Shown here one piece after another: positions 23,384-33,888 of a DNA stretch of 64,000 nt (its first letter is position 1; every line of letters starts with the position of its first letter). This stretch comes from Maratus speciosus. Lineage: Eukaryota > Arthropoda > Arachnida > Araneae > Salticidae. A program made the position numbers and the translations under genes. The notes beneath the pieces were generated by a model. That model saw nothing but the letters and a program-made list of their open reading frames with translations, made no database searches and was not told the DNA's origin. The stretch covers positions 1 through 64,000 of the forward strand of contig CAWVRF010001052.1 of assembly GCA_963932465.1 (NCBI GenBank), given 5' to 3'.

Positions 23384-23774
23384 CTGAAGAAAAAAAAATA
23401 TTTTTATACAAATTTTTATAATTCATTTATAAACATGTTGAAAAATATCAAAATCCACATTTGGCTTAAAGTAATTATTAAAGATATGGTAGAAGGGTGT
23501 GTCAATAAACTATATTTTGCACTAAAGATGAGCTGAGTAATTTTCATAAAAATTTTACCATACAAAGATTTGCTTTTACCAGCTAGTAAAATGTAATATA
23601 TAGTAAAAAATTTCTATGATAAAATTTACACAATTACAATTTGTTTATGAAAGCAAGTGATTTCATAAGCCAAAGTATAAAAGAAGTTTTCTTGGCATAC
23701 ATACAGTTATATTTATCTGAATCAGATGCAAAAATGACTGCACCAAGAACTCTATACATAGATGGTGATGATTC
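23384..23774. other. Start of intron 1 sequence (3' side in gene order)
   Basis: AT-rich, no coding. Ends at the repeat that begins near 23775. Confidence 0.4.
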
Positions 23775-24104
23775 ACAGTTTTTCCCCAGGCAGTTTCAGG
23801 AGGGTGCTGCGGCCTGCCTGCCCTTTGTTACAAAATAGCACCCCTCTTGCCCCTCATCCAAAGAATCAGCACCCTTCTTGCCTCTCCATTAAAAAAAGTG
23901 CCTTTTTTCTTTTTTGTACAAAAAAATTTGCTTGCATTGTAAAATTTGACTCAATGTTGTTTTAAAAAGAGTGTTAAATATTAAAAGTGACATTAAAAAT
24001 AAAAAAAAGTGCTCTTAAGAATTCAAAACATGCCCTTAAGAATAAAAAAAGGACCCTTTTCTCACCGGCAGAACCTGCCCTTTTTTAAACCAAGAGGAAA
24101 CTCT
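23775..24104. repeat. Probable hAT-like MITE with 'TGCCCTTTTTT' words
   Basis: The left end is CAGTTTTTCCCCAGGCAG and the right end inverted is CAGAGTTTCCTCTTGGTT. The flanks share GATTCA. The interior repeats words such as TGCCCTT, GCACCCCTCTTGCCCC and AGCACCCTTCTTGCC. Similar words occur at 44822-45220 and 45431-49456, so a repeat family is involved. Exact ends are uncertain. Confidence 0.5.
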
Positions 24105-25090
24105 GGATTCAATATAAAATTTTGCAGAAAAAAAATATACAGAAATAATTATTTCCAAATTGAAGAGTTATAACAATTAGGGATGCACCAAATACTGATT
24201 TGTACCAAATGCTGAATATTCGGCCTGCAGGTAAACTGAATACCGAACATTCGGCTAGTCAAATATTTTTATATTTCAGAGTTTAATGGTATTAAAAAGT
24301 TTAAACAATTTTACATAGTATTCAGCACAGATACTTTCATTTTGATAAACAAAATTTTTTAGTAAGTAAACTTTGCACTAAGAAAATCTATGTTTTGAGT
24401 TATTTAAGAAGAGGATGGTTTAAAACTTTTTTAATCAACAAAAATTAAATTCCACGCTTTTATCTGCATTTTCAAATGAACATAATTTTCTTATATTGAA
24501 TAAGAAACAACTTATCATCCCATTTATTCCATTAAAAATGCAAGGCGTGTCACTACAAGCCATAACTGAATAATCGTTCATAACTTTAGATAAACTGAAG
24601 ATATTTTAGTGAGATTTGCATCATTTTAAATTGTTTGAATGAAATGTCATGGTATCATTCAAAGTGATTGAATTTTGGCCAGTGACACAGTATAAGTACT
24701 GTTAGCTACATTCTTAATAAAGGAATGTCTAGCTCAGTGCTGTTTAGAATGTTTGCAATTTCCAGCACTTTTCGACATGTTACCATATTGAACAGAAATT
24801 AAAGTACCTCTGTTGACAGTATAGTTACAATATCTTCATTATTGTTAAAGTAACAAAAGAAAATTAAAATTTGACCTGGGGTGAGATATACTGTATTTTT
24901 GACTGAATAAGTGAATTACGATCCTGGTTTGCTGTACAAAATATTGCTTGTTTTGATACTTATTATTACCCCAAAAAGTTTTTTTTTCCATTTTGTTTAG
25001 AAACACCCTTTTTGTGAAAAAGTAAGAAATGGATAATACTCAGGAAATTGCATTTGTACATCATTTTCAAGTGAAGGTCATCATTAATGG

Positions 25091-25268
25091 TTAATTTGGT
25101 ACATTTTGGTTAGCCAGGTGCCAGTGTTATATATGCATACATATATTGTATATATACACTACACATATATGCCTATTATATCTACATATATGTATATGCA
25201 TACACGTATATAGACATATGTATGCATATATAACACTGGTGCCCGGCTAACCGAAATGTACCATTAAT
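25091..25268. mobile_element. Foldback MITE inside the hAT, ~178 bp
   Basis: Arms of about 48 bp: TTTGGTACATTTTGGTTAGC on the left and, inverted, AATGGTACATTTCGGTTAGC on the right. Both run on through CCAGTGTTATATATGCATAC. The centre is a TA/CA-rich tract. It may form a cruciform. No coding content. Confidence 0.75.
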
Positions 25269-25398
25269 TTTCTTAAGTGACACTTTTAAAGCAGAAAATA
25301 AATAATACAAAAGCATTCTCTTTTATATAAAGATGATTCTGTCTAATTATTCTGAATATCTTTATTGACAGTTAAAAGTAGAAGTTATGTTAAGTTTT

Positions 25399-25600
25399 TG
25401 TAGTGTGTTTGTAATACCTTCCTCTCAATAGATGGCGCCTCTACTGAGCGTCTGTTGCGATCGGAGATCGCCGCCAGTGATCGCAGTTGTGCGCTAGTCG
25501 CTATGTAGTGAGGTTGTTCTTATTCCAATAAAGCTATGTTAGTTTATCCTAGAATCACGGCGTCTGTTCCACAACTTTAGTAAGCCCTAAAGTTATATCA
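25399..25600 (+). repeat. 5' LTR
   Basis: It runs from TGTAGTGTG to TTATATCA (202 bp). It differs from the 3' LTR at three positions: base 4 (A/T), CG/CA in GAGCGTCTG versus GAGCATCTG, and G/A in GAGGTTGTTC versus GAGGTTATTC. AATAAA occurs in CCAATAAAGC near the middle and may serve as its poly(A) signal. Confidence 0.95.
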
Positions 25601-25622
25601 TTGGCGACGAGGATGCGATTCG
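25601..25622 (+). promoter_or_regulatory. Probable primer-binding site
   Basis: TTGGCGACGAGGATGCGATT follows the 5' LTR directly. TGGCGAC-type starts are usual for tRNA-primed LTR elements in arthropods. I do not assign the tRNA. Confidence 0.7.
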
Positions 25623-25778
25623 ATGTTAAAAGAGGAGAAATTTTTTTTTTTCTCTCTTCCTTGATTGGAATGACGGCGCCGATCTTTGCCGCGCCATGTT
25701 AACCCTAACACGCGGTCGCCGGTAGCAGCGCACGCCGCCGTACGAAGCCTAACGCATTGGTGCGTATTTTTTTCATAA

Positions 25779-26506
25779 GATGGGCTCTTTTGGGCAGATT
25801 AAAGAGTACAATTCATCAGCAGAATCGTGGACTTTGTACACTGAAAGGCTGGAACAGTTTTTTTATAGCTAATGGGATCGATCAAGCAGATCGAAAAAGG
25901 GCTATTTTTCTAACTGTTGTCGGCCCAACTACCTATACCTTAATACGTAATCTCCTTTCGCCTGCAGCACCAAATACGAAGACTCTGGAGGAAATAATTC
26001 AAGTTCTGAATTCGCACTTTGATCCAGCGCCGTCCGAGATCATTGAGAGATATAAATTCAATAGCAGAGTGTGACGCGCTGGCGAATCAGTCGCCAATTT
26101 CATCGCGGAGTTACGCAGCTTGGCTAAGCATTGTAATTACGGCGCATCTCTCGATGAAATGCTGCGAGATCGGATCGTTTGCGGGATCCAAGATGAAAGT
26201 ATCCAGAGAAAACTCCTATCTGAAAGCCAGTTAACCCTAACGAGGGTTACAGAAATCGCGGTAACTATGGAGACTGCAGCTAGGGACGCTAGCAACCTAC
26301 GAATGGCGTCCGGATCCGGCTCGGAAGTAAATAAAATTCATTTAAAGAAGAATGTTGTACCCAAAAGTCCGAATTCTCGTGTTTCAACACAAAATGCCGC
26401 AAAATGCAATAGATGTGGAGGTAATCACGTGTCCAGCGAATGCTGTTTCAAAAATTCAACTTGCCATGCGTGTAAGAAAATTGGCCACATCGCTAAAGTT
26501 TGCTGA
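25779..26506 (+). pseudogene. gag: gag, with frameshift and TGA stops
   Basis: The likely start is ATG 25779. A run of seven T at 25858-25864 shifts the frame by one. After it the capsid-like region reads FFIANGIDQADRKRAIFLTV and continues through a TGA at 26072-26074 in the same frame. The C-terminal nucleocapsid part has two zinc knuckles, CNRCGGNHVSSEC and CHACKKIGHIAKVC. A TGA at 26504-26506 follows the second knuckle and the same frame then stays open towards protease. The TGA codons sit where Arg would fit, consistent with CGA to TGA changes. The role in an intact element is assembly of the particle and RNA packaging. Confidence 0.85.
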
Positions 26507-26599
26507 TCTAAGAAGAAAAATTCTGGAGTTCGGGTGCATAATGTGCAAGTGGAGGAGGCTGAAAATAAAGTACCTGTAACTTACACACTATTCAACATC

Positions 26600-28384
26600 T
26601 CAGGGATAGAAGAAACCTTGCCCCTACTAGAGTTGAGTGTCTACTCCAAGGTAAGCTATTCGTTTTTGAAGTGGATTCAGGTGCCCCCTTTTCTCTAATG
26701 CCTTTAAATGAATTTAATAAAGTAAAAGAGTATTTTCCTCCTTTGGAGCAAACCTCAGTCAAGTTAAATTCTTATACTGAGCATCCTATCGAAGTGATTG
26801 GTATGACTCAAGTTGAAGTGTCCTCTGAAGCAAAGTCTCACTCATTACCTTTGATGGTTGTTGGACAAGGAAGTATTAATTTAGCAGGCCGTAACTGGAT
26901 TTATCCATTGCAATTAATGAATGTTTTTAAAAATGTAAACCATCCTTATGCCATAAACAATCTGCCAACTTCTGAATTGTTGTTCCAGAACCTTTTAGAA
27001 AGATTTAAAGATCTATTTTCACCAGAATTAGGTCTTGTGAAAGATGTCAAGGTGCATTTAATTAAGAAAGTTTCTGCAACTCCAAAAAATTTTAAGGCAC
27101 GTCCAATACCGTATGCTCTGGTAGACAAAGTTGACCAAGAGATGGTTTGGCTGGTTCAAGCAGGCATTCTTGAACCAGTGAAGACTGCTGAGTCTGCTGC
27201 GCCTATTGTACCTGTGTTGAAGCGTGACCGCCGCATCAGGATATGTGGAGATTTCAAATTAACGACGAACAAGATGACTGAATTAGAGCAGTATCCACTT
27301 CCTAACATCGAAGACTTATTTGCCCAGCTGTCAGGCGGAGTCGTTTTCTCTAAATTGGACCTCCGTGATGCCTACTGCCAGTTACAACTGGATGAAGAGT
27401 CAAAAGATCTAGTCATCATTAACACACATAAAGGACTGTTCCGGTATACTAGAATACCTTTCGGAGTAGCCTCTGCTCCAGCTGTGTTCCAGATAGAAAT
27501 TGATAAAATTCTGTATGGTCTGAAGGCTGCTTGCTATCTTGATGATGTTTTAGTGTTCGGAAAAGATGAAGCTGAACATTTACAGAACTTGACGGCTGTT
27601 CTAACGCGGTTACAGGAAGCTGGTATGAAACTCAACCCTGACAAATGCGAATTTTTGAAGACTTCAGTTGAATATCTTGGTCATCGGATTGATAGTAAAG
27701 GACTTCATCCGCTAGAGTCTAAAGTCGAAGCAGTTGTCAATACACCAGATCCGAAGAATAAGGATGAACTACGTTCCTTCATCGGATTGATTACTTACTA
27801 TGCTAAGTTCCTGCCAAACATGGCCACTTTGTTAGCGCCATTATATGAGCTCTTAAAAGATAAAACCAAATGGAAATGGGATAGATTACAGAAAGAAGCT
27901 TTCTCTAAAGTGAAAGAAACCTTACGAAATTCATCACTGCTGATACATTTTGACAATAAAAAGGAAGTTGTGTTGGCTTGTGATGCCAGTCCCTATGGTC
28001 TTGGAGCTGTATTATCTCATGTAACCGAAGATGGTGATCGCCCAATAGCTTTTGCATCACGTTCCTTAACTGACGCTGAAAGAATTACAGCCATATAGAA
28101 AAGGAAGCTCTATCCCTGGTCTTTGGCGTAACAAAATTTCGTAAATACCTGTTAGGACGAACATTCACATTACTTACTGATCATCGTCCCTTAGTTAATC
28201 TCCTTTCTGCAGACAAGCCTGTTCCAGTTGTGGCTGCTGCGTGAATTCAACGTTGGGCTCTGACCCTTGCAGCATATTCATACACTATCAAATACAGAAA
28301 GGATAGTTTGCATGCTAATGCAGAGATGCTTGCAGTCAGCTGCCCTTATATACGAAGCATCCTGATCTGCCAGCTCCGACAGAG
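26600..28384 (+). pseudogene. pol: pol: protease, reverse transcriptase and RNase H, frameshifted
   Basis: Protease shows the DSGAPFSLM active site (26671 onwards); a frameshift lies just upstream near 26650. Reverse transcriptase shows FSKLDLRDAYCQLQL, TPFGVA-type IPFGVASAPAVFQ, and the YLDDVLVFG catalytic box, then LNPDKCEF and YLGH. RNase H shows LACDASPYGLGAVL and later TDHRPL. The long open frame 26671-28098 covers protease to the start of RNase H. One base seems to be missing near 28083. A TGA (28242-28244) falls in the RNase H tail at an Arg position, and a further shift occurs near 28330-28370. In an intact element it copies the RNA genome to DNA. Confidence 0.92.
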
Positions 28385-28387
28385 TCA

Positions 28388-29759
28388 GTGTTGTTGTTGA
28401 CACAGTTAGACGACACTTCAGTGACGAGCCATCTGATTGCAACAGAAATTAACAAATGTCCTGATCTACGCAAGCTAAAATCTTACATCTTAAACGGCTT
28501 TCTGAAGAAAATTGAGCAAAATCTGCACCCTTTTCTAAGAGTAAAAGATAAATTATCTTTTGAAGGAGACATCATTTTCAGGGGCTCACGTGTATTTATT
28601 CCACCAAAATTTAGGAAATTCATACTAGATGAGTTTCATTCATCTCACCAAGGCATAACGGCTATAAAGGCCCATGCTCGTTCCAGTGTTTGGTGGCCAG
28701 GATTAGATAATGATCTTGAAGCAAGAGTGAAGGGTTCTGTTGTTTGCCAGCAAAATGCTTCAGCACCTCCAGTAAAGTACTCTTCTTGGCCTGTGCCAGA
28801 ACAAGCATGGGAGCGGATCCACATTGACCATGCGGCAATTAATAATTCCAGTGGAAGGTCACATGTTGCTAGTAATCGTGGATGCCAAAACAAAGTGGTT
28901 AGAAGTGGCACAAGTCTCAAGTACAGCATCTTGTGTAACCATAATGGTGTTACGTAGCCTGTTTTCTCGTTTCGGCATTCCCAAAAGTCTGGTCAGCGAC
29001 AATGGCCCTGGTTTCAGCAGTGCAGAATTTGGTGAATTTTTAGCTAACAATGGCATTTCCGAGGTTAAAACACCACCATACCATCCACGTTCGAATGGTT
29101 TAGCTGAACGAGCGGTCCGTACAGTCAAATCAGCCTTGAAGAAAATGACTGGAGGGACTTTCGCAGAGAGGCTGTCTCGATTCCTTTTCAACTACTGCAA
29201 TACACCATCGGCAGCGACGGGAATATCTCCAGCCATGGCAATGTTCGGTCGGCCTCTTCGAACACGGCTGGACCTAATTCGAGATCCTGTGACCCAGACA
29301 TGTGAGACGAAAGAGACAGGGTCAAAGAAAATTTCAGAGGGCACTCCAGTTTGGGTGCGTGCATTTGGTCGTGGCCCACCATGGGTTGCTGGCAATATTT
29401 TATGTCCATTGGGAAAAGTTATGTGTGAGGTTTCAACCCCCATGGGAAACTGGACTCGGCACATCGACCAGTTAAGGCTCAGGCAGGAAGAGCTGACTAG
29501 TGAAATTCCTACTTCACTTAAGTTACCATCTCCTGCTGCACCACAATCAGAATCTGCTGACTTGCAGACTGAGGTACCCACTTGCGCTCCCAAACCTCCT
29601 GTGCTCTCCTCAGAGGTAAGTTCTACAGGCAGAGTGAGCAAGTCGCCTGCAGAACCCCCAGTGCCATCACCACAAGTGCTCACTCGTGATGAAAATAGTA
29701 CTCCATTGATTAGACGTTCAAAACGTGTAAGAGTAAAACCAGTACGTCTCCAGTTATAA
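28388..29759 (+). pseudogene. pol: pol: integrase, frameshifted
   Basis: The zinc-binding region has HSSHQGITAIKAHARSSVWWPG, but the CxxC pair is reduced (GSVVCQQN), so one Cys seems lost. The catalytic core starts WERIHIDHA (first Asp). A frameshift near 28840 moves to the frame from 28824. That frame reads VIVDAKTKWLEV, SLVSDNGPGFSSAEF (second Asp) and PYHPRSNGLAERAVRTVKSA (Glu). The C-terminal region is Pro/Ser-rich and ends in a basic tail, SKRVRVKPVRLQL. In an intact element this enzyme inserts the DNA copy. The DDE residues are kept, but the frame is broken. Confidence 0.9.
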
Positions 29760-29923
29760 ACTGACAAACTGTTCGTTAGTTTTTGAACTGTTCTCTGTGA
29801 AATACTGTTACATCTAAAATTATAGACTGACAGACTGTTCGTTGGTTTTTCAACTGTTTTCCTTAAAAGACTTTTGTTTTGAACTGTCTATATGTAATGA
29901 CGTTTACATGTTGTACTTTCTTT

Positions 29924-29937
29924 AAGGAGGGAGGGAA
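29924..29937 (+). promoter_or_regulatory. Polypurine tract
   Basis: AAGGAGGGAGGGAA lies immediately 5' of the 3' LTR, the position where plus-strand synthesis is primed. Confidence 0.85.
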
Positions 29938-30139
29938 TGTTGTGTGTTTGTAATACCTTCCTCTCAATAGATGGCGCCTCTACTGAGCATCTGTTGCGAT
30001 CGGAGATCGCCGCCAGTGATCGCAGTTGTGCGCTAGTCGCTATGTAGTGAGGTTATTCTTATTCCAATAAAGCTATGTTAGTTTATCCTAGAATCACGGC
30101 GTCTGTTCCACAACTTTAGTAAGCCCTAAAGTTATATCA
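29938..30139 (+). repeat. 3' LTR
   Basis: 202 bp, TGTTGTGTG to TTATATCA, 199 of 202 bases the same as the 5' LTR, followed by the target duplication GTTTT. Confidence 0.95.
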
Positions 30140-30317
30140 GTTTTTACAAACTTTTCATGAGGTTTTATAAGTATTCCATTTGATCGAATAGTTTGACATT
30201 TGGCTCGGCCAAATATTTGGCAGACCGAATAGTTTGATACTCGGTCTAGCTGAATATTCAGTAGTATGGCTGAAAACCAAATATTCGGTGCATCCCTAAT
30301 AACAATACATAACAAAC

Positions 30318-30719
30318 CTGTCGACGGTCGTTGTCCATCTGAGGCAGTCGGATGTAATTAGGCCTCAAACTTGCTATTGCTTCAGCGACTTCTTTTATTG
30401 TTCTTGAAGCAGAGGATTGGCTTACATTTGATAAATCTCCTACCGTTAGCTGGAAATTTCCGGTAGCAAAATACTGCAATCCTAAACACATTTTTTCTGC
30501 AGAGGATAGAGCACAATTTTTAGCAGTATGCGATGATAATTCATCATCGAGCATTTGAATCAAATCTTCGATGATATCTTTATTCAGTCTATACCAAAGC
30601 TGGAAATCAAAATTATCTAAGACGTCTAAATCACATGTCCTATCGCGACAAATAAATCTTTTGCACTGTTCGAGATTTTCTAAATTTTGAAGATCTTCTA
30701 AGGCGCTGAAGTCATCCAT
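30318..30719 (-). pseudogene. HARBI1-like: HARBI1-like PIF/Harbinger nuclease, exon 1 (N-terminal)
   Basis: The start is ATG at 30719 in a good context (ACCAAGATGG). The exon encodes 134 residues and ends CGACAG before GTTTGT; the phase is 0 and joins exon 2 to give NDRRQ then ISRDYYLKTGFPG. It shows the usual Harbinger N-terminal region: DFQLWYRLNKDIIEDLIQML, SSAEKMCLGLQYFATGNFQ, and a helix-turn-helix-like stretch VGDLSNVSQSSASRTIKEV. No defect is present in this exon. With exons 2 and 3 the spliced product would be about 351 residues, the normal family length. The adjoining 6934-bp intron begins 12 bases before a hAT insertion. Confidence 0.88.
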
Positions 30720-30950
30720 CTTGGTTGTTTACGATCTAAATGTACATACTACGCATGCGTTGACCCATGATCAAAGAGTTAATCCTCTGAAATCGGAGGA
30801 TTAAAAACAGGGAGTTAAAACCAGTGTTAACACGTGAATTTTGCTTGGTGAATACCGATTTTGAGATAACCCAGCATTTAACACTGACTCGGGAGTTGAC
30901 CCACATTGGTGAATACAAGTGTTAGTAAAGTAAGTTTCATTTATATAAAT
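30720..30950. promoter_or_regulatory. 5' flank of the HARBI1-like gene
   Basis: A GC-richer stretch with repeated short words: TTGGTGAATAC occurs at about 30844 and 30905, and GTTAA-type words (GTTAATCC, GTTAACACG, GTTAAAACC) recur. This could be promoter, or the terminal and subterminal region of a decayed Harbinger element. I cannot fix an end. The last eight bases are duplicated by the next hAT. Confidence 0.35.
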
Positions 30951-30958
30951 ATATTTAC

Positions 30959-33247
30959 TAGTGCTCCCTATTAAACGTTTATATGAGTATACATATAATA
31001 CGTAGTATACGGGGACCGTATTTCAGATATGTATATTATGGCTATGTTGGTTATACATATTATGCAAAACAGCATATACGGTACATCGTATATACAGATC
31101 TTACCCAAGCAGTTAAACATATAAACGTCTAAACGTTTTTCATTCAAGGCATAAAAATAGATGTTTTAATGCTTATCTGCAGATAAGAGACATTGAGAAA
31201 AATCCTGTAGAGTCCTGCATATAGAGTTGCGGTTTACCGGGGCCATGTTTACTTACCTTCTGATTGTTATGCAGGTACTTAAAAAATCTGAATACTTTTT
31301 CTCAGTTTGCATTTTGGTAAGCTATTAAGTATGAAATGTATTACTATCGTTCGTGGGTAATGTCAAAGCACCTTTCGCAAATCTGTAGCACAGCACCTTA
31401 GCTTCTTTTGATTTATGGCACAGGCACATTGTGTGAAACATTATTTTTACTTGCGGCCACAGAACAGACTTAAATATACTTTATATTTTATAGTGACATT
31501 GATCAATCCAACTCCTGGGAAGTTTTGTAATCATAATTTTATTGTATTTAAGAATATTGTTTTCTAAATTTAAAATAATTTGAAAATATATTTTACTCTA
31601 AAAAAGAAAAGAGAAGATAAGTCATTTTAAGCATGTGTAACTGCATTCTAAAACCTTCAAGTCGATAATTTGCCAGTCTATAAGTAAATGAAATTTATAG
31701 GTACTTTATAGAAAAAACTATATTTGTCAATATTAACAAATCTTAAATGTAATGCCCTAATATTTTGTATAAAAAATATCATGAGTGTCATGATTAAAAA
31801 AATGGATTTTTATTATACATTAACAGAGTAGAAAACATTAGCTCTGTGGAAAAAACAGCATTTGCGCCTAGATGCAATCTTGACCGTAACACACACGAAA
31901 AAAGAAATTTTAAAATATTAAAAATAAAAAAACATACTTAACAAGGTTTCACAATAAATCTGAAACATTTATACTCTCATTCCTTGCTCAAAAAGTGTTT
32001 AATTTTGCTAGTTACTTACAATGAATACAATTTGTATACATTATTTATACAAAATATAAAAAAAACGGGGTATCCGCTCTCAATACCATGTGACGAACAA
32101 AAAATCTAAATAAAGTAAAAATTTGGGAAGTACTTTTTGTAATTCACAGTAATAACTTTCGGTTTTTAAATAAAAAAACTAACATATTAACATTTTCAAA
32201 ATTCAAACATGCGTTTTGAGGTTATGTTACTGGGAGCTGAAACGTTTCATTCAGAACAGCCAAAACCAATGACTACTGCTCCTTACCCTTCCAAAACTTA
32301 GCTTTCTTAAGGTTGTTCTCAAATCCAAAAGGCATTTATGACATAAGTTTTAATTTATTTTTGTTCGGAAATGCATGAAACTAGCAGGTGTTGTTGTTCA
32401 GAAACTATGTAATCGAACTTTTTTTTTTTTTGCAAATGCAATAGATTTTTCAGAAAATAGTGTCAAAGTGGACAATTTGAATTGAATTTCCGCACGAAAG
32501 AAGAATAACTACTCAAGAATGGGGGAAAAATGTTTTTGTCATGTGATCCAAAATGCTTACAACACAATAGGTAATTTATTTATCATAAAAATGAAAAACA
32601 CAATTCAATTCCAAATCGCTTCCAATTTTATATCTTTCCATTAAAAAATGAACTTGTAAATGTGTTAAAACATTTTGCACTTGTTGAGCAGAGAAGTTGA
32701 GAACAGCCTTAATAGGCATACATTACTATATTTACTCAGACAAGCAGTTTGTGAACAGACCAATACCACACTTATCTTTTAAACCATTATGAGAACATAA
32801 TTAAAACAACTATAATGGCATCTTTTAGCAATTATTATTTATTTATAAAACAATTTAACCTGTTCCAGCAAATTTATATAACATTTTATCACTTAATATA
32901 ATGAAAATTAGAAAATAATAAATTAAATAAATATTTAAAGAGTAAAATATCCTATGTATGAAACATAATATGCAGATTGCTACGGTAACGCCCTCAACTT
33001 CCAGCTTATTCTCCATTCACTGACGTAACACTGATGAGGTCCACTGTTATTAAAAGCAAATACGATACTTGAAATATACATATACTTTAAATGTACGTAT
33101 GCTTAAATATATGTTTAACTGATGTACCCTTATACGCATCCAGATATGTTTAAACGTATATCTTAAGGTATTTGTATTGCAAAGAAGTGTATTATATGTA
33201 TATCGTTTAAACGTATAACTAAAATACGTATCCCATCGGGAGCACTA
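30959..33247. mobile_element. Non-autonomous hAT element, 2289 bp
   Basis: Inverted ends TAGTGCTCCC and GGGAGCACTA are flanked by identical 8-bp duplications ATATTTAC (30951-30958 and 33248-33255). Subterminal regions at both ends are rich in ACGTTTAA, TATACGT and ACGTATA words in both orientations (30970-31130 and 33060-33230), likely transposase-binding repeats. The interior is AT-rich and non-coding. Confidence 0.92.
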
Positions 33248-33255
33248 ATATTTAC

Positions 33256-33602
33256 TGCTAAATTTGACTGATCCTTTACTAAGTACATAAATCGTGTCAT
33301 TAGCACAAAACACTAAATATTAAATATGTCAGAAATTTATTTAAGAAAACAGATTTTCAAGCTCTGTGTGTTAGAAGGTGAGAGGGGGGGGGGGGCAGAT
33401 AACATTTTTAAATACACAAAATATTTTCATTTAAATTGTAAAAAATCAATATATGCACTTCCCTTTTTAAGATGACTTAGCACAAAAAATTTTAATAAAA
33501 ATAAATATACACATTTTTTTTTACAAAGTGAACCAAATTTTAAGCAAAGTAAAGAAACTTTAAATAAAAATCTCTTTTTAACTAAATAACTAAAGGCTTG
33601 GT
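33256..33602. other. Non-coding spacer
   Basis: AT-rich, with a short G run at 33386. No features recognised. Confidence 0.4.
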
Positions 33603-33888
33603 ATAATTTATAAAAGGTGCACAGAAGTCTTTAAGGATATTTGTACACCTAGATATAATTAGGAAGAATGGAATGTAAAATAAATATGTTTTCCATTCTT
33701 CTGATTTTGTCAATTTTAAGTTATTTCACTATATTATAATTACAAAAACCAACTTACAAAAATTATGTTATGCCAAGATAAGCCACTGACAGTGAGAAAT
33801 GAACAAATTATTTTGCATTCCATTCTTCCTATTTATATCTAGGTGTACAAATATCCTTAAAGACTTTCTCTGCGCCTTTTATAAATTA
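33603..33888. mobile_element. Foldback MITE, 286 bp with ~85-bp arms
   Basis: The left arm TAATTTATAAAAGGTGCACA is inverted at the right end as TAATTTATAAAAGGCGCAGA. Pairing continues through AAGTCTTTAAGGATATTTGT, ACACCTAGATATAA and GGAAGAATGGAATG. It has no coding content and could transcribe to a long hairpin. Confidence 0.85.

Larger units (their letters stand above)
25399..30139 (+). mobile_element. Ty3/gypsy (Mag-like) LTR retrotransposon, complete but defective
   Basis: A 4741-bp element with 202-bp LTRs, a primer-binding site after the 5' LTR, gag, pol (protease, reverse transcriptase, RNase H, integrase) in that order, a polypurine tract before the 3' LTR, and 5-bp target duplications GTTTT (25394-25398 and 30140-30144). 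Integrase after RNase H fits Ty3/gypsy. Two zinc knuckles in gag and a protease followed by a 'GRNW' motif resemble the Mag lineage; that lineage call is inference. There is no env frame. The coding region has three in-frame TGA codons and at least five frameshifts, so it cannot replicate by itself. Confidence 0.95.
24178..30298. mobile_element. Non-autonomous hAT element split by a Ty3/gypsy insertion
   Basis: Ends TAGGGATGCACC and GGTGCATCCCTA are perfect inverted repeats. They are flanked by identical 8-bp duplications ATAACAAT (24170-24177 and 30299-30306). The element's own sequence is about 1.38 kb; the rest is the LTR retrotransposon at 25399-30139. Subterminal regions hold repeated GAATATTCGGY words in both orientations, typical of the hAT family with 'GGGATGCACCGAATATTCGG' ends. 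It inserted 12 bases inside the intron 1 donor of the HARBI1-like gene. No transposase frame is present. Confidence 0.93.

Noticed and set aside
28645..29767. Several minus-strand frames over integrase
   Set aside because: They are antisense shadows of the integrase coding sequence.
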